Shown: positions 59,114 to 64,000 of the stretch, piece by piece | How the letters are laid out: every line of letters starts with the position of its first letter | Numbering within the stretch: the stretch's first letter is position 1 | DNA from: Syngnathus acus | Lineage: Eukaryota > Chordata > Actinopteri > Syngnathiformes > Syngnathidae | DNA length: 64,000 nucleotides | NCBI RefSeq assembly: GCF_901709675.1 | Contig: NC_051091.1 | Location: 6,792,967 to 6,856,966, forward strand | Reading direction: 5' to 3' | Notes under the pieces: generated by a model | The model's input: the letters and a program-made list of their open reading frames with translations, nothing else | Database searches by the model: none | Told to the model about the DNA's origin: nothing | Program-made: the position numbers and the translations under genes

Positions 59114-61076
59114 TTACCATCGCCAAGGACATAAAGTTGGATTTTCCTCTTCATAAATCCTCATTCAACTCTTAAAACATGATTTATGCATGAATTTCTA
59201 AAGGTAAATTCAAACTGTTGACATCATGGTTAGGCAGGACAAATGTATAGGTGCTATCTACACAATAGTTAGCAGGAAGGTGTTTGCAGAGTGATACTGT
59301 CACCCACTGCTGTTTTATGCATATTGCAACTGTTGGCTGGAGGCATAAACAGGTTAGCCATGTAGAGGAACTTAAGTATATGTAATAGTTATTCATGCAT
59401 GACTTGCATAAACAGAATTTGGAATTCTGGACCAATTAAGTGAAATGGGATTATTAACCACAGCACACTTGATGATGGATCATTTCACTTAATGTATCAG
59501 ATTTCACAGCGTGCCTTGAGATTTAGATGTTACATAAGTTTCAAAGAGTAATGAGCCTCTCTGGGTTATTGGAATGGAAAAAAAACAATAACAAATTGTC
59601 ACTGTGTGTGTTTGCAATCCAGCTTTCACTGGTTATCTGTCAGCTGCTCAGTGCTGTGTTGCTGAGGAGGGAACACCGAAGCTAAGAATAGCCTCCGAGA
59701 ATGAAGGCGTTAATTAGCACTGGTGACAGCTGATTGATGACACTGTCTTCCTCTGCCTTCAATCCCTGTCATTCTTCCATAATCGCTGTGGAAAATAATT
59801 GAAGCTTGTGTGGATATAATTGTCTTGTATTAAAATACATTCATTTGCATTATCTTCAAAGTTAAGACTTTGGCCGCTTTTTCATGAACGGTGTAAATCC
59901 TGTAAGCCTGCGTGGAGGCGTTCTGTTGATTATTTCGCAGAAGAGTGCAGGTTGTCGAATCTACAAGAGGGGGAGCTGCGCCGCTCGGGGTGTGGTCACA
60001 GGTGACTCGGGTCATGGCAAATATAAGCGATTCCTTTCAATACCTTAAAATGCGACAGTCTAGCATGTTAGCCTCTCGAATTCAAATAAGAATGATTCAA
60101 ATTGAGTGAATTGATGGAAAATTAATTCATCCAATTTGTATGGCAGATACTACTGTTAAAATTGTATATATGGCAACAATTTGTATCGGATTTTTGTTCT
60201 ACACATTCCTTAAGAATGACACATACGTTCCAATGTTTCTTGTAAGGATTTTTCCAAGTAAGAGAGTTTCAGTGGCATCATCGTGAGTCACAGAAGAACG
60301 TCAGCAAAACAAACAAGATGACAGCTGGAGTGTCGTTGGCTGCTTGACGCAGGTCCTCCAGCATCTTACACACGACACAAACATACAAGTATGTGTGCAT
60401 TGCAATACAGCACACGGTCCTTAGGCAATAAAATAACTTTTTGAAATTTGGAACTAAGTAACTAATCTGTTGGCAAATTACGAAGTGTCACTAATGCTTA
60501 AGAGACGAGCAGGTGGAACGAATGCACAGCCTGGAGTGGATGTGTCGATAAAAGCAAAATATTTATGTTTCAGAGCCGAACATGCTGCTACTGCAGTTTT
60601 ACGTTTTTTTGTTTTTTTCAAGTGACAACAGAGATAAGACTAAGTTAATGCAGTTTTAAATAAATATAAAGTTCTTTGTTTCTGAAAATAATAATTGGCA
60701 AATTATTGTTCAATTAACAATCAAAAAAACAATTATTGCAATTGTTCTACGCTGTACATTCTTGAAAATGTCAATAAAACTTCACAAATTAAAATCATTT
60801 TAAAAAGGGGGTTCATTTCCAAAGTTGTAGTGCCCCCTTGTGTGTTGGGGTATTTCAAATCAAGGCACCACGAACACACAAGATTGTTCCTAATAAACTG
60901 AATGATTCCATATGCAGAATGGATGCTTTTATTTACAAAATGACAGGTCCATACAGTTCACGGCAGGCTGATAATGATGATGATATTATCGTCATTGGAT
61001 GCTCTTCATGTCTGTAGTATCCTGAGTCCTTTGCGATGTGGAGTGATCTTTTTTTTTTTTTTAATATTCATAAACT
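59114..61076. other. Convergent interval between the TANK-like gene and nab2
   Basis: No coding signal. AATAAA on the plus strand at 60428-60433 and about 60893, and a TTTATT (minus AATAAA) at about 60928-60933, could serve the two convergent genes. Confidence 0.45.
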
Positions 61077-64000
61077 TTACTTTGCTCTGTGATTGACACT
61101 GTCTTTGGTGACATTTGGGCTGATGCTTCGGCATGCTGTGATCGGGCTCCGTGGAGGAACTTTATTGGCATGTTCTATGGAGACAGGAAATGGAGAAAAT
61201 AAAGACATTTTTCCTTAGGATTGTTCTAACGAAAATAACATTCCTGTCATCCTTATGGTGACTCATCAATTAAAAATTTTGTCCTCTCAAATATATGTGG
61301 ACCAGTTAGGACACCTTTCATGTTGTTAGCATTTACGCTAAAGCCTCTGCTGTGTCTGCTGCTTGTGAAAAACACTAACATAACCAGACCGACATTTTTA
61401 TTGCAAACATACCATTTAAGAATATTAAAATGCTACTTGGAAAAAAAAAAGTTAATAAAAGTTTAAAGGCGTTGACATATTTTTCTAATTTCATTGTCTT
61501 TTTTCCCCCAATACAAATAAATTGAGACTGACGGTTGTGTTTGACTTTTATTCACCTTTGCTGCTGGCCATGCATTTTATATTCATGCTCTCGTTTCATT
61601 TGAAGCAGCACGACAGGAAATCTCGGCAAAAAGAATTCCTACTATCTGAGAGTCACTCATGACCAACACGCTGCAGGCAAACACTTGTTTAGTCCATAAA
61701 TGGAAGTTTACACAATTACAGAAAAGTGCGTTCTAATACACTCCTTGGGCTCTGATCTGCTGCAGTACTCTAAAGGGCAAATATTAGTCACTGCCACGAA
61801 GTGGTGTGTTCTAAAGTCTTTGAATAATAGTTTGGGGAATTCAGCAAGAAACACCCCCACATAAAGTGAAGTCATCACATCATGAACATCTCGGCAGTTG
61901 AATTGAAGAAAAATGTAAAGTCAACAAATTACATATTTAAACTTGGGTATACACTTGTGCATACGTACAATTTTGCTAGCAATAAAAGTAACATTTGATA
62001 CTGAACCATAACAGCAAGTTATTCCGACTAACGTGACTCACAAAATCTGAAGAGTTATGAGAAAACATATTCAGGGGTAGTGAAGTGAAGTTAGGCAAGT
62101 ACAAGACAAGAAGTGAGGCAGTTTGACGTCAGAGATGAAATGCATGTCACTTCTTTTTGTTGTTGTTATTTCCGCAGTCCTTTTGGTTGCAGGAGAAGAG
62201 GAATAAAAAAGACTGTGCCATTTTGCAGCCCACAGGTGTTATTTTGGTGCACTGTCGCTTGGTGAGTCAGTGCAACGCCCCTCAATTACATCCCACTCCA
62301 TCGCCCCCACAACCCATCCTTCCCGCCCCTCTGCCCACGCAGCCAACGCACTCTGACGTCAGTTGCCGCTGAGGTGGCGGTGCTAGCTGCTGCTGGTGTG
62401 TGTGAGGGGGGGGGGGGTTCTTGTGCTGTCGCCCACAGAGTACTTCCTATACCACCTCCCTCCCTCTTTTGCTCTCCATCCACGCCCACTCATGTCTTGG
62501 CCGGAATTCTTTTTCCACGCTCTGCCTATCACAACTAACTTGGACACATCACTTCTTCCTCATAAGGCAGTGTGATACCAGGAAGAGCCTTTCATGTTTA
62601 CTTGAATTCATCCTCATAACGTCAGTTTTGTCTGTCTAGATTAAATTTCATTTGTGGTGTTTTGCTAGTTAAGCTAACTAGGAAGCTATGAATGCACACC
62701 AAATAGGTTTTGGTGTCAATGTTATTTTTTTATAACTTGCAAAGAGAAGGGCAATCATTGCAAAATATTCATTTATTATAATATAATATAAAATCAAACA
62801 CACAATGATAAGTTAATATCTGAAAAGTCACCTGTGGGGGGAGTTCCATCTGACCCCAATTTGACCTTGGTGGCTCGATCATGTGACACCATGCGAGCCA
62901 ATCGCAGCCCTTCATCCATGAGCGTTTGTTGCATGAGATGGCGACTCCAGGTGGGCGGGTTGGAGCTGTCGGTGACGGGACACGGCGATGGCGACTTGTT
63001 GCATTGCGAGCTCATTATATCTGAGAGGGCACAGACAGCAAGAGAATGCCGTTCATAGAGTTTTAGAAGCAACGGTGACATCTGGAGTAGTCGGAATAAC
63101 TTCTTGGAGTGTTTACCATGTGACATGCTGTCGGGACTTTCTGCAGACAAGCTGTCATCATCGGCCCTCTGGTGCGAGGCCTCGGCGCTGTCTGCTCCGA
63201 GGAGCGACGACGTGCTCTCGGGTGCAGTCACCTTGAAGTAAAGACACGGTTTGTTATTCTGAACCACTTGTTTTTTATTTCAGTTGATATACAGAGACGT
63301 TATAATCGCAAGCACTCCCACAAGAAGGATTTGTCAACTCACTTCGAGTCTTGCTCTTTTGTGTGATGGCGCGCAGTTTTCCTCCACATTAGACCTGAAG
63401 TGAAATAATCAACATTTTTGATTTTGTATTGTATTGTTTTATCCAATTCCAATATTTTACTTTCCACAAAGATCAGTTTTATTGACACTTTGGGAGAGGA
63501 AATTTATTCATCTATTTTATAATGAAAATGCTTGTCCTAATTAGGGTAAAAAACAACAACATTCAATCGACAATTCATAGCAGCGTGTTCAATGACCCTA
63601 CCACGCACGTTGTATTGTACGTGCAAGCTCCAAACATAAAGGTCTGAGCCGAGATTAAAAAATATATTAAAACTGCAAGACACTTACCTTGCATGCTTGA
63701 GAGTGGAGGTGTAGGCACATTTTCTCGCCACCTGCCGAGCCAAAGAGAAGAGTTCCACCCTCCTGAGTAAAAGGGCGTTGTCACGCATACAAAACTGGGC
63801 TGCCGCCTCGTTGATGATCAACTTGAGGGGAGAAGAAAGATGAGTGAGTATGACGCAGTCAAGTGACGAGAGGATAGTTTGTTTTACCTCGTGCTGCGTG
63901 AGTAGTTTGCCTTCTCTCCGCTTGGAGTCGAAGCGTCCATAGATGAGGCTGTACTTGCGGATCTCCTCTTCCTTCTTCGCGTCTTGGGAGCCCATGTTAA
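61077..64000 (-). CDS. nab2: NGFI-A (EGR1) binding protein 2, 3' part (partial)
   Basis: Exons, complement(join(61077..61174, 62832..63020, 63117..63231, 63343..63394, 63688..63821, 63888..>64000)), continue in frame; the 5' exons lie beyond the window. The visible part begins in the NCD2 domain ([62 protein letters not shown]), followed by a serine-rich linker. The C-terminal repressor region ([28 protein letters not shown]) is NAB2-like rather than NAB1-like. NAB2 binds the inhibitory R1 domain of EGR1-3 and recruits the NuRD complex through CHD4, as a feedback co-repressor. The last exon (61077..61174, ending SVNHRAK) is in phase after a long intron but is assigned with less confidence; reading through the donor at 62831 instead ends at a stop at 62794. 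NAB2 lies on human 12q13. Confidence 0.9.
61175..62831. other. Presumed last intron of nab2
   Basis: 1.66 kb, longer than any other nab2 intron here. It contains a G/C-richer block at about 62270-62500 with a G run (62407-62417) and C-rich words, plus AT-rich flanks. No other exon was recognised. Confidence 0.4.

Overview
The window is a vertebrate, almost certainly teleost (percomorph-like), nuclear chromosome segment. The genes have many short coding exons with GT/AG borders, short introns, vertebrate-specific families (DMT1, Nur77, dendrin, NAB2, PP6 ankyrin subunit), simple-sequence tracts and fragments of a dispersed repeat typical of fish genomes. The organism cannot be named from the sequence. 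Thirteen protein-coding loci were reconstructed exon by exon. The eleven that lie fully inside the window with all exons supported each give an open frame whose length divides by three; nelfcd and nab2 are cut by the window edges.

Layout. 1-199 nelfcd 3' end (+); 773-3265 ctsz (-); 3768-7211 npepl1 (-); 8644-16576 ankrd52-type PP6 subunit (-); 19541-25172 slc11a2/DMT1 (+); 26684-27796 cnpy2 (+); 28884-32735 dendrin-like (-); 34398-35364 eef1akmt3 (-); 37410-40016 stx16 (-); 41612-46897 dgka (+); 50051-52782 nr4a1 (+), with a recognisable promoter at 48200-48540; 58371-59113 a short TANK-like adaptor (+); 61077-64000 nab2 (-), cut by the window end. The genes are a mosaic of those found on human 20q13.32 (NELFCD, CTSZ, NPEPL1, STX16) and human 12q13-14 (ANKRD52, SLC11A2, CNPY2, DDN, EEF1AKMT3, DGKA, NR4A1, NAB2), interleaved so that stx16 is separated from npepl1.

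These genes are not an operon or a pathway. Arrangement still matters: nelfcd/ctsz, cnpy2/ddn and the TANK-like gene/nab2 are tail to tail, while ankrd52/slc11a2 and stx16/dgka are head to head. nr4a1 and nab2 are both immediate-early-linked transcription genes, and the TANK-like gene between them has no counterpart I know of at the human locus. It looks like a whole-genome-duplication paralog of TANK, which in human lies on the 2q arm with NR4A2 and NAB1.

The most interesting points are: the TANK-like adaptor; a 64-nt near-perfect hairpin in an ankrd52 intron; a 12-nt stx16 microexon plus an internal alternative donor that match human isoform differences; a MEF2/TGCGTCA/CRE cluster upstream of nr4a1; an in-frame alternative DMT1 C-terminus with its own poly(A) signal; and the interleaved synteny.
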